Shown: positions 44,247 through 53,873 of the stretch, piece after piece
Position numbering within the stretch: the first letter of the stretch is position 1
How the letters are laid out: each line of letters begins with the position of its first letter
Assembly (NCBI RefSeq): GCF_039710355.1
Contig: NZ_JBDKWZ010000010.1
Location: forward strand, 186,001-250,000
Source of the DNA: Rapidithrix thailandica
Lineage (GTDB): Bacteria > Bacteroidota > Bacteroidia > Cytophagales > Flammeovirgaceae
Length of the DNA: 64,000 nucleotides
Reading direction: 5' to 3'
Notes under the pieces: model-generated
What the model saw: the letters and a program-made list of their open reading frames with translations, nothing else
Databases searched by the model: none
What the model was told of the DNA's origin: nothing
Position numbers and translations under genes: made by a program

Positions 44247-45662
44247 TTATAACCACTTCAAAGTCCAGTCAATCAGTCTCCTTTTAAAATTAGTGTAAGG
44301 AGGGGTAAGAAAGTCTGTGGGGCTGAAAGGGAGCACTTGTTTTAAAATGCCTCGTTCATTGGAAAATTCACGAAAACCAAAATAACCGTGTGACTTGCCT
44401 ATACCGCTATAGTTGGAGCCGCCAAAGGGCAGGTTGGTGTTATTATGATGTACCAAACTATGATTGATACAGGTATTGCCGGCCCGGGTGCTTTGCAACC
44501 AATAGCGTATATGCTTCTGGGTTTTAGAATAAATGTATAGAGCCAAGGGTTTTTCTTTGGCATTAATCAAAGCACTGACTTCTTCTTTGTTCTTGAATGT
44601 CAGGAGGGGTAATACCGGGCCGAAGATCTCTTCTTGCATGAGACGGGAGTCCATTGGTAAATCACTCACCAGGGTTGGGGAGACATATTGTCCTTCTTTG
44701 ATTTGGTTGCCCGAATGGATCGTAGCTCCTTTTCGAATAGCATCTTCCAATAATTCCCGAATGCGATTGTGATGCCGTTTATTAACGATCCGGCAATAAT
44801 CCGCTGAGGCATGCGGATCTTCTCCGTAATAGCTTCGGATCTTTTCTTTGAATAGGGAAATTAATTGATCTTTTACCGATTCATGTACTAAGACATAGTC
44901 CGGGGCAATACAAATTTGTCCGTTGTTTAAAAACTTCGCCCAGGCAATTTTGCCTGCGGCATCCTGTAAGTTGGCTGAGGCGTCTACAATGGTGGGTGAT
45001 TTACCGCCCAGTTCTAAGGTTACCGAACTCAGGTGTTCGGAAGCGGCTTTCATTACTACTTTGCCGATTTCCGGACTTCCGGTAAAAAAGATATGATTGA
45101 AAGGAAGTTTCAATAATGCTTCGGCAACTTCTTTCCCCCCTTCGAGCAAGCTTACTTGATGAGGCTCAAATAACTCCTCTACCATTTGCTTCATTACAGC
45201 AGAAGTGTGGGGAGTCATCTCAGAGGGCTTGATCACCACAGCGTTTCCTGCGGCAAGGGCTTGCACCAAAGGACCAAAAGTAAGGTTAAAAGGAAAGTTC
45301 CAAGGGGCAACGATTAACACAACCCCTTTGGGTTCCATTTGTATATAAGAACGTGACCCCATCAAAGTCAGGGGCGTGGCAACTTTACGGGGGCGCATCC
45401 ATTTTCCCAATTGGCTGAGTGTATGTTTGATTTCACCGGTAACGTGGTAAATTTCGGTCAAATCCACTTCCGCAGGGCTTTTCTTAAAATCCGCATAAAT
45501 GGCCTCCTGAATAGCCGTCCGGTACTTCAAAACTCCCGCATGCAACTTTCGCAAGAGTTGTTTCCGCTGTTTTACAGTAGTTGACGCCATTTCTTGCTGC
45601 CGGGATTTTTGCAAGTCAAATACCCGTTGGATTTCAGCCAAAGTCGGATGCGCAGTTTTCAT
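44247..45662 (-). CDS. Aldehyde dehydrogenase family protein
   Basis: This 471-aa NAD(P)-dependent aldehyde dehydrogenase resembles the short class-3 type. Visible residues are the oxyanion Asn122 (APWNFPF), cofactor Lys145 (VIKPSE), the GSPEIGK loop (~195), general-base Glu217 (TLELGGKSP) and nucleophile Cys251 (NNGQICIAPDY). The C-terminus ends LIDWTLKWL with hydrophobic character, as in membrane-associated fatty aldehyde dehydrogenases. Its last 324 bp are duplicated at 22860-23183. It is the intact end of a direct-repeat bracket. Confidence 0.94.
   Translation of the reverse strand: MKTAHPTLAEIQRVFDLQKSRQQEMASTTVKQRKQLLRKLHAGVLKYRTAIQEAIYADFKKSPAEVDLTEIYHVTGEIKHTLSQLGKWMRPRKVATPLTLMGSRSYIQMEPKGVVLIVAPWNFPFNLTFGPLVQALAAGNAVVIKPSEMTPHTSAVMKQMVEELFEPHQVSLLEGGKEVAEALLKLPFNHIFFTGSPEIGKVVMKAASEHLSSVTLELGGKSPTIVDASANLQDAAGKIAWAKFLNNGQICIAPDYVLVHESVKDQLISLFKEKIRSYYGEDPHASADYCRIVNKRHHNRIRELLEDAIRKGATIHSGNQIKEGQYVSPTLVSDLPMDSRLMQEEIFGPVLPLLTFKNKEEVSALINAKEKPLALYIYSKTQKHIRYWLQSTRAGNTCINHSLVHHNNTNLPFGGSNYSGIGKSHGYFGFREFSNERGILKQVLPFSPTDFLTPPYTNFKRRLIDWTLKWL
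44248..44571 (-). repeat. Direct repeat, right copy (aldehyde dehydrogenase 3' end)
   Basis: This matches 22860-23183 over 324 bp with about eight substitutions and no indels, in the same orientation. The shared sequence stops abruptly on the inside at AATCAAA in both copies. Confidence 0.92.
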
Positions 45663-45721
45663 ATGCTGTATTATATTTACCTGTATAAACGATAGTTCTA
45701 TGGAGAATAAAGCAAGGGTTT

Positions 45722-45798
45722 ATTCATTCCCTCAACCCTTCATTCCTTCGGTTCCTCAATCCCTAAATAAATCCCTCAATCCTTCAATCCCTCAACCT
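45722..45798. repeat. Degenerate short tandem repeat at a 3' end
   Basis: On the minus strand, units like GGATTGAGG / GGATTGAAG recur with a period of 8-10 bp, and the repeat overlaps the stop codon of the TonB receptor gene. A related array follows the SDR gene stop at 56678-56732, and both share AGGGTTGAGGGAATGAA. Confidence 0.65.
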
Positions 45799-47724
45799 TA
45801 TTTTAACACCTCCCATCCACCAGCGACCGGGCATCGTAGCTCCCAAAATATCACTATACTCTTCATCAAAAAGGTTTACCACTTGAAAAGTTAGGGAAAT
45901 ATTTTGTAAAATGAAATAGCTCATCTGGGAATTCCATACCATATAATCAGGATTTAATTGGCTGTTGAGGGCTTGAGCATTTTCTTTATCACGCAGTTTA
46001 TACATACCGTTGAGTCCCCATTCGAATTTGGGATGGTATAGCATCAGTTGCCAATTGGCCAGATGCCGGGCATGATTGGAGACATATTTAGAGACTTTGT
46101 CCAAGTCTCCTTGCGTACTCATCAAAATAAATCCGGCATTCAATTGTACATTCCATTGGTTACTCAGACGTTTGTAAACCCCTAGCTCCCATTCCAAGCC
46201 TTTGGTTTGAACTTCTTCCAGGTTGTTTGCAAATAAGTACTCCGCTTCTTCTTGCAGATGATCATGCATGGGAATTTCCTTGCCTGGAGTAAGCTGATAA
46301 TCAATCAGGTTTTTACCGAATCGCCAAAAACCGGTCATTTTCAGGCTGATGCCTGAAGCCGGAAAGAAGTCCACGCCTGCTTCGGTTGACCAGGCCCGTT
46401 CCGCATGCAAATTAGGATTACCGATATTTCTTCCGGCAGGTAAGGGGCCGGGTAAATTAGTAGAGATATAGCGTTCTGTATAATCGGCAGCACGAAGGCT
46501 TTTCCCTGCACCACCGCGAAACTGCCATTGTTTGTTGAGCTGGTATGAAAGGTTGAGTTGAGGAGATAGCTCCCAGCCGTAATTTTGATCATGGTCAGCA
46601 CGCAAGCTGGTATTTACATGCAAGTTTTGAACGGGTTGAAACAAAAGGATGCTGTAAACTCCACCGTGCCAATCGTGATGATCGCCCCGGTCATTGCTTT
46701 CTATGTTCCGGAAGTCTGCTTGTACCCCTGTGGCCAACTTGATATTTGCACCTAATTTACGGATATGATGAACTTGGTAGGTTAGATACCGGGTGGTATG
46801 CTCATTGGCCGGTGGGAAATCCGGGTTAAACAAGTACCAATCCGTATTGGATTTATAAGTAAAATCAATATCCGTACTATGTGTTTTATTTTGATGGCGA
46901 AGCTTCAAATGGTTCCACCAGGCAGTAGTCTCTTCCTGTGCTTCGTCAAATGTGCTGCGGGTATAAAAGTACTTGGCATTGAAATTCCGGCGGTCATAGG
47001 CGGTCCGGAACATCAAGTCCCAATGATCTGAAAGCGTCCATCCAATAGAACCGGAAACGGTTTTTACATCAAAATTACGACTGTCTCCTTCCGGCAAGGA
47101 TTGACCGTTTGAGGTATTGAGCATGGCTCCGGCTCCTACTTTTATTTTTCCGTTACTCCAATAGCCACCTAAGTCCGCACTGAACAAGTTTTCTTCCCCG
47201 TACAACCCGCTTCCTTGTACGGTGTAGGTTTTTCCGGAGGGTTGTTTGGAAAATGTTTTGGTAATAATATGGATAATACCGCCTACGGCATCCGAACCAA
47301 ATAAGGATGACCCGGGGCCTTTGAGTACTTCTATGCGCTCAATTTCGGCCGGAGAGATAGGGATATTGCTATTCATATGTCCGGTTAAGGGGTCGTTTAA
47401 CCGGACTCCATCGATCAATACCAATACTTGGGAAAAAGTACTGCCTCGTATACTCAGGTCAGACTGCACTCCAAAGCCTCCTCTTGATTGTACTTCCACC
47501 CCGGGCAAATATCTGAACAGTTCGTCCAGTGAACGAACAGGTAGTTTTGCGATTTCTTCTGCGTCTATAATACTGAGGTGTTTTCCGCTTTCAATGGCAG
47601 TTTGACCGATCCGGGACGTGGCCACTTCAATGGAATCCAAAACCATCACCGGGCTTTCTTGTGCCCAAAGGGAAATGGTAGATACCGAAAGAAAAAGAGT
47701 AAATAGTAAGTGTTTGATTCTCAT
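45784..47724 (-). CDS. BtuB-like TonB-dependent receptor
   Basis: This outer-membrane receptor of about 646 aa has a signal peptide ending LWAQ. The start at MRIKHLLFTLFLS is chosen because the upstream extension (to 47808) is cysteine-rich and unlike a leader. A TonB-box-like LDSIEVATSRI precedes the plug (LPGVEVQSRGGFGVQSDLSIRG, IDGVRLNDP, IERIEVLKGPGSSLFGSDAVGGIIHIITK) and a 22-stranded barrel follows. It lacks an STN domain and SusD partner, unlike the Sus receptors. The closest known types take vitamin B12 or siderophores, but no cobalamin riboswitch could be recognised upstream. Substrate unknown. Confidence 0.9.
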   Translation of the reverse strand: MRIKHLLFTLFLSVSTISLWAQESPVMVLDSIEVATSRIGQTAIESGKHLSIIDAEEIAKLPVRSLDELFRYLPGVEVQSRGGFGVQSDLSIRGSTFSQVLVLIDGVRLNDPLTGHMNSNIPISPAEIERIEVLKGPGSSLFGSDAVGGIIHIITKTFSKQPSGKTYTVQGSGLYGEENLFSADLGGYWSNGKIKVGAGAMLNTSNGQSLPEGDSRNFDVKTVSGSIGWTLSDHWDLMFRTAYDRRNFNAKYFYTRSTFDEAQEETTAWWNHLKLRHQNKTHSTDIDFTYKSNTDWYLFNPDFPPANEHTTRYLTYQVHHIRKLGANIKLATGVQADFRNIESNDRGDHHDWHGGVYSILLFQPVQNLHVNTSLRADHDQNYGWELSPQLNLSYQLNKQWQFRGGAGKSLRAADYTERYISTNLPGPLPAGRNIGNPNLHAERAWSTEAGVDFFPASGISLKMTGFWRFGKNLIDYQLTPGKEIPMHDHLQEEAEYLFANNLEEVQTKGLEWELGVYKRLSNQWNVQLNAGFILMSTQGDLDKVSKYVSNHARHLANWQLMLYHPKFEWGLNGMYKLRDKENAQALNSQLNPDYMVWNSQMSYFILQNISLTFQVVNLFDEEYSDILGATMPGRWWMGGVKIRLRD

Positions 47725-48093
47725 GTTGATCAGTGGATAATGAATATTCTTCCGGGCAAAGGTACAACAGGAAGGGCAGTAAACAGTAGTCGGAAGACAG
47801 ACATCCACAGAGAAAAGAGGATTCCGGAATAGGTCATTTGGTCGTGAGAAAACAACTTACAAAGTCAGGTTTTCGAACATTGGTTCATATTCTATCTCTT
47901 CGAACAATCATGTATATGTGCAAGGGGGCTGGGAATATCCCTGAAATACAAGTTGATGGAGAAAAAGTCCCTTTTCGGTAAATACTACCAGGGAAATTAC
48001 AAAACCGTATTCCGAACAATACTCTGGTAAGTTTCACTACTTTTCTTTGACGAAAGAAGCCGGTACTGGTCTTTTTTATGGTGAGAGTGTGGT
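47725..48093. other. Divergent promoter region
   Basis: This 369-bp gap separates the divergent TonB receptor and PorV-like genes and must hold both promoters. I see no clear riboswitch or operator. A string at about 47788-47800 (AGTCGGAAGAC) recalls a B12 box, but the rest of that motif is missing. Confidence 0.4.
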
Positions 48094-48936
48094 ATGAAGT
48101 ATTTGCTTTTCATCATTTCACTAATTGGTCAATTACTATTTGCTACCTATTTGCAAGCACAACAAATGCCTGTGAGTGCAGGGGCAGAAAGCAGGGCTTT
48201 AGGGCATGTCCGTGTAAGTGTTGACAATGTTAATAATGTGCTCAATAATCCCTCATTACTAGGCCAGGCTAAGAAAATTCAATTTTCAGCCAATTATCAA
48301 AACCTCTTTTCTTCTTCATTTTTACACGCCATCAGTGCTACGGCCCAAGGAGTTTTTTTTAAGGGAGGATGGGGAGTTGCCTGGCAGCGTTTTGGTTCGG
48401 CTTTGTATAGTGAACATCGTTTGTCATGGGGGTATGGACATCAATTAGAAGGGGTTTCTTTGGGCGTTTCCGGGCAGTATTTGCAAATGCAAGCGCAGGG
48501 GGAACGCTCTTTCGGGGCTTTCTTGGCAAATGCCGGGGTAATGACCCGGCTTTACCCTAAACTGGCTTTAGGGGCAGTGTTTCACAATATCTTTCAGGCA
48601 AAAGCCGGAGAAAACCTCTCTCAGCAAATTCCTTCTTTTATCGCCATCGGTTTGCTGTATCAGCCCTATGATAAAGTGCGAATTCATACGGAAATAGAAA
48701 AAGAACTGCTTTCAAAGGTTGCTCTTAAAGCCGGATTGGCTTGGGAGGTATTACCTGCATTGGACCTACGGGCAGGTTTTGTGACAGAGCCTTTTTTGAC
48801 AAGCCTGGGTTTAGGGCTCCGTTCCGGAGCGTTTCTCATCGACTATGGGGTTAGTTTGCATCCCATGCTTCCACTTTCTCATGCACTTTCGCTTTCCTTT
48901 TCTCCTCAAAAAAATAAAAAGACCCATGCTCAATAA
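48094..48936 (+). CDS. PorV/PorQ-like outer-membrane barrel protein
   Basis: This 280-aa protein has a signal peptide (to QAQQ, ~24) and the start typical of PorV/PMT_2-type barrels (SAGAESRALGHVRVSVDNVNNVLNNPSLLGQ). Amphipathic strands and repeated GLG/GAF turns run to the C-terminus. Relatives serve type IX secretion or unknown outer-membrane roles. The next gene starts inside its 3' end (11-bp overlap), so the two are translationally coupled. Confidence 0.8.
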   Translation: MKYLLFIISLIGQLLFATYLQAQQMPVSAGAESRALGHVRVSVDNVNNVLNNPSLLGQAKKIQFSANYQNLFSSSFLHAISATAQGVFFKGGWGVAWQRFGSALYSEHRLSWGYGHQLEGVSLGVSGQYLQMQAQGERSFGAFLANAGVMTRLYPKLALGAVFHNIFQAKAGENLSQQIPSFIAIGLLYQPYDKVRIHTEIEKELLSKVALKAGLAWEVLPALDLRAGFVTEPFLTSLGLGLRSGAFLIDYGVSLHPMLPLSHALSLSFSPQKNKKTHAQ

Positions 48937-50983
48937 ACTGTGCTTGATCGTTGTGCTGTGGGTGTTTTTTTACCCTAACTCCTGGGGGCAATCTACGCAA
49001 AACCCTTTTGAGCAAATATTGGAAGAACTTTCCGTAAGCCAAGAGGAAGGGGCATACCAGGAGTTGTATGATTTTTATGAAAGATACTACCGGCAACCGA
49101 TTGACTTGAACCGCACTGACCGGAATGAATTGGAAAGTTTGCATCTGTTGTCCGTAGAGCAGCTCAATCAATTTTTCTTGCACCGGCAAAGGTTAGGACC
49201 TTTATTGTCTATTTATGAATTGCAGGTCATTGAGAGCTTTGATTTGCCTACCATTCGAAAGTTATTGCCCTTTGTACAAGTTCCTCATGCATCCCTTGAA
49301 AAAGACAACCGTTCGCTTTTTTTTCGGATGAAAGAAGCTAAAAATCACTTTTTACTGATGCGATGGGGGAGGGTGTTGGAAACTCAAAAGGGCTTTAAAG
49401 AAGATTCATTGGGGCAAACCAAGTACCAGGGAAGTCCCGGTCGTTTGTATTTGCGCTACCGGCTTAGCCGGCCAAGGGATTTTAGCTTTGGGTTGAGTCT
49501 GGAAAAAGATGCCGGTGAGCCACTGTGGCGTTGGGGTGGCTCCCAAAAAACGTATGGGATGGACTTTATGTCCTTTCATATTTCTTTGATGAACAAAGGA
49601 AACCTTAAAAATCTGACTTTGGGAGATTATAAGTTACAAATCGGGCAGGGTTTGTTGCTTTCCGGGGGCTTTAGTTTGGGAAAATCTTCGGAAAGCACGA
49701 TAGGAACCAAACGAAGCACCTTATTGGCCTTGCCGTATACGTCCAAAGTGGAAACCGGGTACTTCAGAGGGGTGGCCGGAACGTATCAATGGGGGCAATG
49801 TTCGTTGACCGGTTTTGTTTCTGGCAAAAGAATGGATGCTTCGTTGGAGCAGGATTCTTTGGAAAGACAAATGATTGTATCTTTTCCGGTGACCGGGTAT
49901 CATCGTACAGAAAGTGAATGGGAAAAGAAGAATGCATCCCGGGAAATGGTGTTGGGGCATCACGCCCGTTATGCCAATTCGACCAACTCGTTTTCCGTAG
50001 GCCTGACCTCGGTATGGACTCGATACCGGCATTCGGTGAATAAGCCGGATAGAATATATACACAATGGGATTTTGAAGGAAGAAGTAATTGGGTGGTGGG
50101 CGTAGATTGGCAGTACCAATGGCATAACTTGAGTTTCTTCGGAGAAGGGGGGCGCTCTGTGAGTGGCGGTTTGGCTTGGCTGTCCGGAATATTGGCCAGC
50201 TTGTCCAAGCAAGTGGAGGTTTCGTTACTGTACCGGAATTATGACCGCGATTTTCATTCTTTTTATGGGAATGCTTTTGGTGAAAACTCGCAGAACAAAA
50301 ATGAAAGAGGGATTTATTTGGGTTGGAAAATTATCTGGTCAAGGAAATGGCAACTGGCGGGTTATGTCGATCAGTTTACTTTCCCCTGGTTGAAATATCA
50401 AGTAGATGCCCCTTCTTCGGGGTATGAAGTGTTCAGTCGCTTGACCCATTCACCCAAAAGACATTCGAAAATATACTTCCAATACAGGTATGAAAAGAAA
50501 GAAAAAAACTTGACAGGCTCTTCGTCAAAAGCTTCCGGTGTCAGCCCGGTGGTAAAACAAAATTATTTAGTAAATGCAGAACATAAAGTGAGTGACTTTT
50601 TTAGTCTTCGCACTCGCTTGCAAGGGACATTTTACCGCCAGGAAGCTTTACACCATGGATTGGCCATGATGCAAGATGTGTACTTTACGTATCGTAAATT
50701 CCGTTTGTCTTTGCGTTTTGCAGCTTTCCAAACTCCTCATTACGAAACCCGGCAATATGCTTATGAGCGCGATGTGTTGTATTCCTTTTATATTCCGGTT
50801 TATTATGGAGAAGGTAGTCGCCATTATGCCTTATTGAAATACAAATTGTCAAGGAGTATCTCATTAGATCTCAAATATGCAGTTACGTTACAGACAACCG
50901 CACAAAGTACCGGTTCCGGTTGGGATGAAATTGCAGGGCCACGCAAATCAGAAATAAAGTGCCAGATACGGGTGAAGTTATGA
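48926..50983 (+). CDS. Helix-hairpin-helix outer-membrane barrel protein
   Basis: This exported protein of about 685 aa starts at MLNKLCLIVVLWVFFYPNSWGQ, a clean signal peptide; the frame extends to 48845 but overlaps the previous gene more. Residues ~45-120 hold a ComEA-like helix-hairpin-helix pair (IDLNRTDRNELESLHLLSVEQLNQFFLHRQRLGPLLSIYELQVI). The rest looks like a large beta barrel ending IKCQIRVKL. This architecture is widespread in Bacteroidota without a firmly known role. A DNA-uptake link is suggested only by the HhH motif. Confidence 0.82.
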   Translation: MLNKLCLIVVLWVFFYPNSWGQSTQNPFEQILEELSVSQEEGAYQELYDFYERYYRQPIDLNRTDRNELESLHLLSVEQLNQFFLHRQRLGPLLSIYELQVIESFDLPTIRKLLPFVQVPHASLEKDNRSLFFRMKEAKNHFLLMRWGRVLETQKGFKEDSLGQTKYQGSPGRLYLRYRLSRPRDFSFGLSLEKDAGEPLWRWGGSQKTYGMDFMSFHISLMNKGNLKNLTLGDYKLQIGQGLLLSGGFSLGKSSESTIGTKRSTLLALPYTSKVETGYFRGVAGTYQWGQCSLTGFVSGKRMDASLEQDSLERQMIVSFPVTGYHRTESEWEKKNASREMVLGHHARYANSTNSFSVGLTSVWTRYRHSVNKPDRIYTQWDFEGRSNWVVGVDWQYQWHNLSFFGEGGRSVSGGLAWLSGILASLSKQVEVSLLYRNYDRDFHSFYGNAFGENSQNKNERGIYLGWKIIWSRKWQLAGYVDQFTFPWLKYQVDAPSSGYEVFSRLTHSPKRHSKIYFQYRYEKKEKNLTGSSSKASGVSPVVKQNYLVNAEHKVSDFFSLRTRLQGTFYRQEALHHGLAMMQDVYFTYRKFRLSLRFAAFQTPHYETRQYAYERDVLYSFYIPVYYGEGSRHYALLKYKLSRSISLDLKYAVTLQTTAQSTGSGWDEIAGPRKSEIKCQIRVKL

Positions 50984-51010
50984 AGGAAATAGGAGGGCTC
51001 ATAAAACAAA

Positions 51011-51039
51011 AAAACCTCCATTTATGAAATAGAGGTTTT
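51011..51039. terminator. Bidirectional terminator between convergent genes
   Basis: AAAACCTC (51011-51018) pairs with GAGGTTTT (51032-51039), with an inner ATTT/AAAT extension. It lies between the convergent HhH and DUF4153-like genes. Confidence 0.78.
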
Positions 51040-51076
51040 CCATCGATTATTCCTAAAAAAGTACATTATATTCTTA

Positions 51077-52606
51077 CTACCTACCGACACGGGTTGGTGT
51101 CAAAGGGTTGGAATCTTTTTTAGGAAATAGCTGGTTGAAGTTGTTCCACCGGACATAATTCCAGCTTAAAAAACTGGTATTCAAATATGATTTTTTAAAT
51201 GTTTCCAGGCGTTTATCCAGGTAAATAGCTTGATTTTCTGTGAGATAGAGCTTTTCCCGGTTCTCTTCTAATAGCAGCAAGGCTTCGTCCGATAACCCTA
51301 ATAAATAATTTGCATCTACCTGACCGATATAGTTATCCGTATTGAGATTATACCGGGTGATGACAATATCCCAGTTGAGGCTGCAAACCAACAGCAAGGT
51401 GAAGTAGATATTCCAACTATTCACATTCCACAAATAGAAGCTGGATTTTTTATAATGGATTTTGATAAATACGGTGATAATTCCCAAAAGAGTCATGAAC
51501 AGAAACACCCATACGCCAATGCGTTTGTGAGAGAGGCCGTAGTACTGTGTATAGTGAAAATTGCGGACCGCTACCGAGATGGCAAGAATAGCATTCTGGA
51601 ACAGCCAACCATAAGTAAGTAATTTGAAGGTTTTGTTTTTCGGGAAAAAATTAAGCATCCCTTTAAAGAAGAACAGAATAATTCCCACAGAAAGCAAAAT
51701 GCTGAAAATAAGCAGGTAGGTGCCTTCATGCACAAATTGTGAAAGGCTGTTTACATCGGAGTAGTCAAAGCCAATCCATACCCAAAAAATATCAATCATA
51801 TTTACCGAAAGGAGTAATACGTTCATCGCCAACGCAAGAATCACCCCTGACCGCAACAAGTTCCGGTAGTTGATCACTTGTGTGTACCCCTCTACATCTA
51901 TGGAAGCATTTTCGGCATTGGAAGCATAATAATGTTTGGGTACTAGCAAATCCTGATAATCTTTGTCGCTGCCTACGAGGGCTATATGCCGGTATTTGTG
52001 AAGCATACCATAGACGATGAAAGCGCCACAGGCAAAGAAAAATACATTTCCTATCGAAAAGTGATCCGTAAACATGGATATGCGATCTCCTAGCCAAGTT
52101 TCTACCAAATTGACTTTTGTCTTAAAAATAGGATTTGCAGCTTTGAACAAGGTATAGAAGAAGGGGACAATTATCAGGGGAATGACCGTGATTCTTGCAA
52201 TGGATTTTATTTGGAGAAAAGTTGACTGGGAGATGGGGATTTTTTTTATCAGTTTTTTCAAGTAATAAGGCAGGCTGATATAGGTCTCCCAGGCTTTGAG
52301 CAGCGCATAAAAAAGGGAGCGAAGGTCTGGTGCTTTGTAATAGCCGATGGCCAGAGCCGTAGATGTCAGTGCCATAAAGATGGCCAATTCGGAGTGATGA
52401 ACCAATATCATGACAATGGAAAATATCCAGCCTCCAAAAGCCATTTTAAACCCCTTGTTCAGAGAGTGCCAGGCTTCATTTTTGAGCCAGTAAAATGAAA
52501 TATAAACGCAGAAAACCAGGAGGTTGAGGCCCAGTACTTCTTTCCAAAACAATAGGTAAAAGAGGACGCTGCCAAAAGCGCTATAGGTATTTTGATACTT
52601 TTTCAT
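51077..52606 (-). CDS. DUF4153-like multi-spanning membrane protein
   Basis: This protein of about 509 aa has roughly twelve membrane helices and a soluble C-terminal tail of ~90 residues (DANYLLGLSDEALLLLEENREKLY). The pattern and the LSDEALPLL-like segment match the DUF4153/DUF4173 proteins of Bacteroidota, whose role is unknown. I start at MKKYQNTYSAFG; the frame is open 13 codons more. It is last in a minus-strand group with a winged-helix regulator and a small membrane protein. Confidence 0.8.
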   Translation of the reverse strand: MKKYQNTYSAFGSVLFYLLFWKEVLGLNLLVFCVYISFYWLKNEAWHSLNKGFKMAFGGWIFSIVMILVHHSELAIFMALTSTALAIGYYKAPDLRSLFYALLKAWETYISLPYYLKKLIKKIPISQSTFLQIKSIARITVIPLIIVPFFYTLFKAANPIFKTKVNLVETWLGDRISMFTDHFSIGNVFFFACGAFIVYGMLHKYRHIALVGSDKDYQDLLVPKHYYASNAENASIDVEGYTQVINYRNLLRSGVILALAMNVLLLSVNMIDIFWVWIGFDYSDVNSLSQFVHEGTYLLIFSILLSVGIILFFFKGMLNFFPKNKTFKLLTYGWLFQNAILAISVAVRNFHYTQYYGLSHKRIGVWVFLFMTLLGIITVFIKIHYKKSSFYLWNVNSWNIYFTLLLVCSLNWDIVITRYNLNTDNYIGQVDANYLLGLSDEALLLLEENREKLYLTENQAIYLDKRLETFKKSYLNTSFLSWNYVRWNNFNQLFPKKDSNPLTPTRVGR

Positions 52607-52664
52607 GATTGTATGTTTAAAAGTCCAAAGAACTTTGAAATTCAAAGTAAAGGTGTAAAAAAAA

Positions 52665-52970
52665 TTAGTTCTTAATTTGCTGTTGAATGAGTTGTTCTAA
52701 AGCAGTAATATGTTCGGCAAAAGCCCCTTTGCCTTCTTCGGTCACCCGGTAAGAGGTATTGGGCTTTTTCCCGACAAACTGTTTTCTGATTTCTATGAGT
52801 TTTAACTTCTCCAAAGAGTTCAAATGGCTGGCAAGGTTGCCATCGGTAGCTTCCAGGGTTTCCTTCAAGGTATTGAATTCCACCCAATCATTCACTACCA
52901 GAATAGACATAATGCCCAATCGTAGTCGGTTTTCGAAGGCTTTATTGAGTTTGGAGATATAATTTTTCAC
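52665..52970 (-). CDS. Winged-helix transcriptional regulator
   Basis: This 101-aa DNA-binding protein has the HTH_34/MarR-like fold: NRLRLGIMSILVVNDWVEFNTLKETLEATDG, then recognition helix NLASHLNSLEKLKLIEIRK and wing VGKKPNTSYRVTEEGK. Its start overlaps the stop of the upstream membrane-protein gene by 4 bp. Such pairs are common in this phylum and probably regulate themselves and the DUF4153-like gene 59 bp downstream. Confidence 0.88.
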   Translation of the reverse strand: MKNYISKLNKAFENRLRLGIMSILVVNDWVEFNTLKETLEATDGNLASHLNSLEKLKLIEIRKQFVGKKPNTSYRVTEEGKGAFAEHITALEQLIQQQIKN

Positions 52971-53590
52971 TTCTCGTATTTAAAATACATAATCGTCCCG
53001 TAAAGAATATGCATGAGGCCGAAGCCTATGCTCCAGAATAGCAGGCCGTATCCCAGGAAAAAACTGGCCAATAGGCCTAAGCTAATCTCGATGATGCCAA
53101 GATAGCGAATATCGCTTAAGGTGTATTTACTCGCATTGATCAAAGCCAATCCATAGAAAATCAAAGTAGCAGGGGCCACCAATACAATAAATTGTTGAAA
53201 GATAAGGATCAAACAAAAGAGGCCTCCGGTTGCCAAGGGTAGTAATAGATTGCTGAGCACTCTTTTGGTCGTGTGGTCCCAGGTTTTCAAGCCTTTCTTT
53301 TTGGCATTCCGGGTAGTGAAATAAATGCCCGTTGCCACCGCCAGTACAATGATCCCCAAGGCATCAAGCAGTAACCATTGGATGAGGTCCGGAGAGATGT
53401 TTTGATCTTGATACAGGCTGGCCGATCCATATTCCTTTTTGAGTAATAAATAGGCAATGGCCGCACCTCCAAGGGCAAAAATTCCTGCAAATATACCGGA
53501 CAATCCACTCAGTGAGATAAACCGAGAGGAGCGCTCCATCAGCGAACGTATTTCGGAAATTTCCTGATGAATGTCTTTGGGTGGATGCAT
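52967..53590 (-). CDS. Multi-spanning membrane protein, unknown function
   Basis: This 207-aa protein has a charged N-terminus (HQEISEIRSLMERSSRFISLSG) followed by about six membrane helices. It is commonly found just before a winged-helix regulator in Bacteroidota, as here with a 4-bp ATGA overlap. A sensor or partner of the regulator is plausible; I know of no function. Confidence 0.8.
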   Translation of the reverse strand: MHPPKDIHQEISEIRSLMERSSRFISLSGLSGIFAGIFALGGAAIAYLLLKKEYGSASLYQDQNISPDLIQWLLLDALGIIVLAVATGIYFTTRNAKKKGLKTWDHTTKRVLSNLLLPLATGGLFCLILIFQQFIVLVAPATLIFYGLALINASKYTLSDIRYLGIIEISLGLLASFFLGYGLLFWSIGFGLMHILYGTIMYFKYEK

Positions 53591-53873
53591 AGTGAGAATT
53601 TATTGTAAAGTACTTTGAAATACAAAGCTAATGGCTTTACTAAAATTAACCAAAATAATAGCCGGATTATTTTACCGGAAAGCAAATAATTTAAGGTAAC
53701 TGTTTCCTCTAAGTAAATCATCGCTTGATTACTCCACAGGGGTGCTTGGTTGTATTTAATACAGTTTTAAAGAAATTAAATTGGGGTTTGCTGCGGTTTT
53801 CCCTGATCTTTGTAGTGTACTACCTTTTTTGAATTTGTTCTGTTTCTACTGATTACGTATAGTTTATCCACTT
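53591..53873. other. Intergenic region
   Basis: No gene or clear structure is visible in these 283 bp between divergent genes; they presumably carry both promoters. Confidence 0.4.

Noticed and set aside
47725..48093. Possible cobalamin riboswitch before the BtuB-like receptor
   Set aside because: Only a B12-box-like string (AGTCGGAAGAC) is present, and on the plus strand, pointing away from the receptor gene. The other conserved riboswitch blocks are missing.
49721..50212. 163-aa antisense ORF opposite the HhH barrel gene
   Set aside because: It is fully contained opposite a well-supported gene and has no domain or signal.
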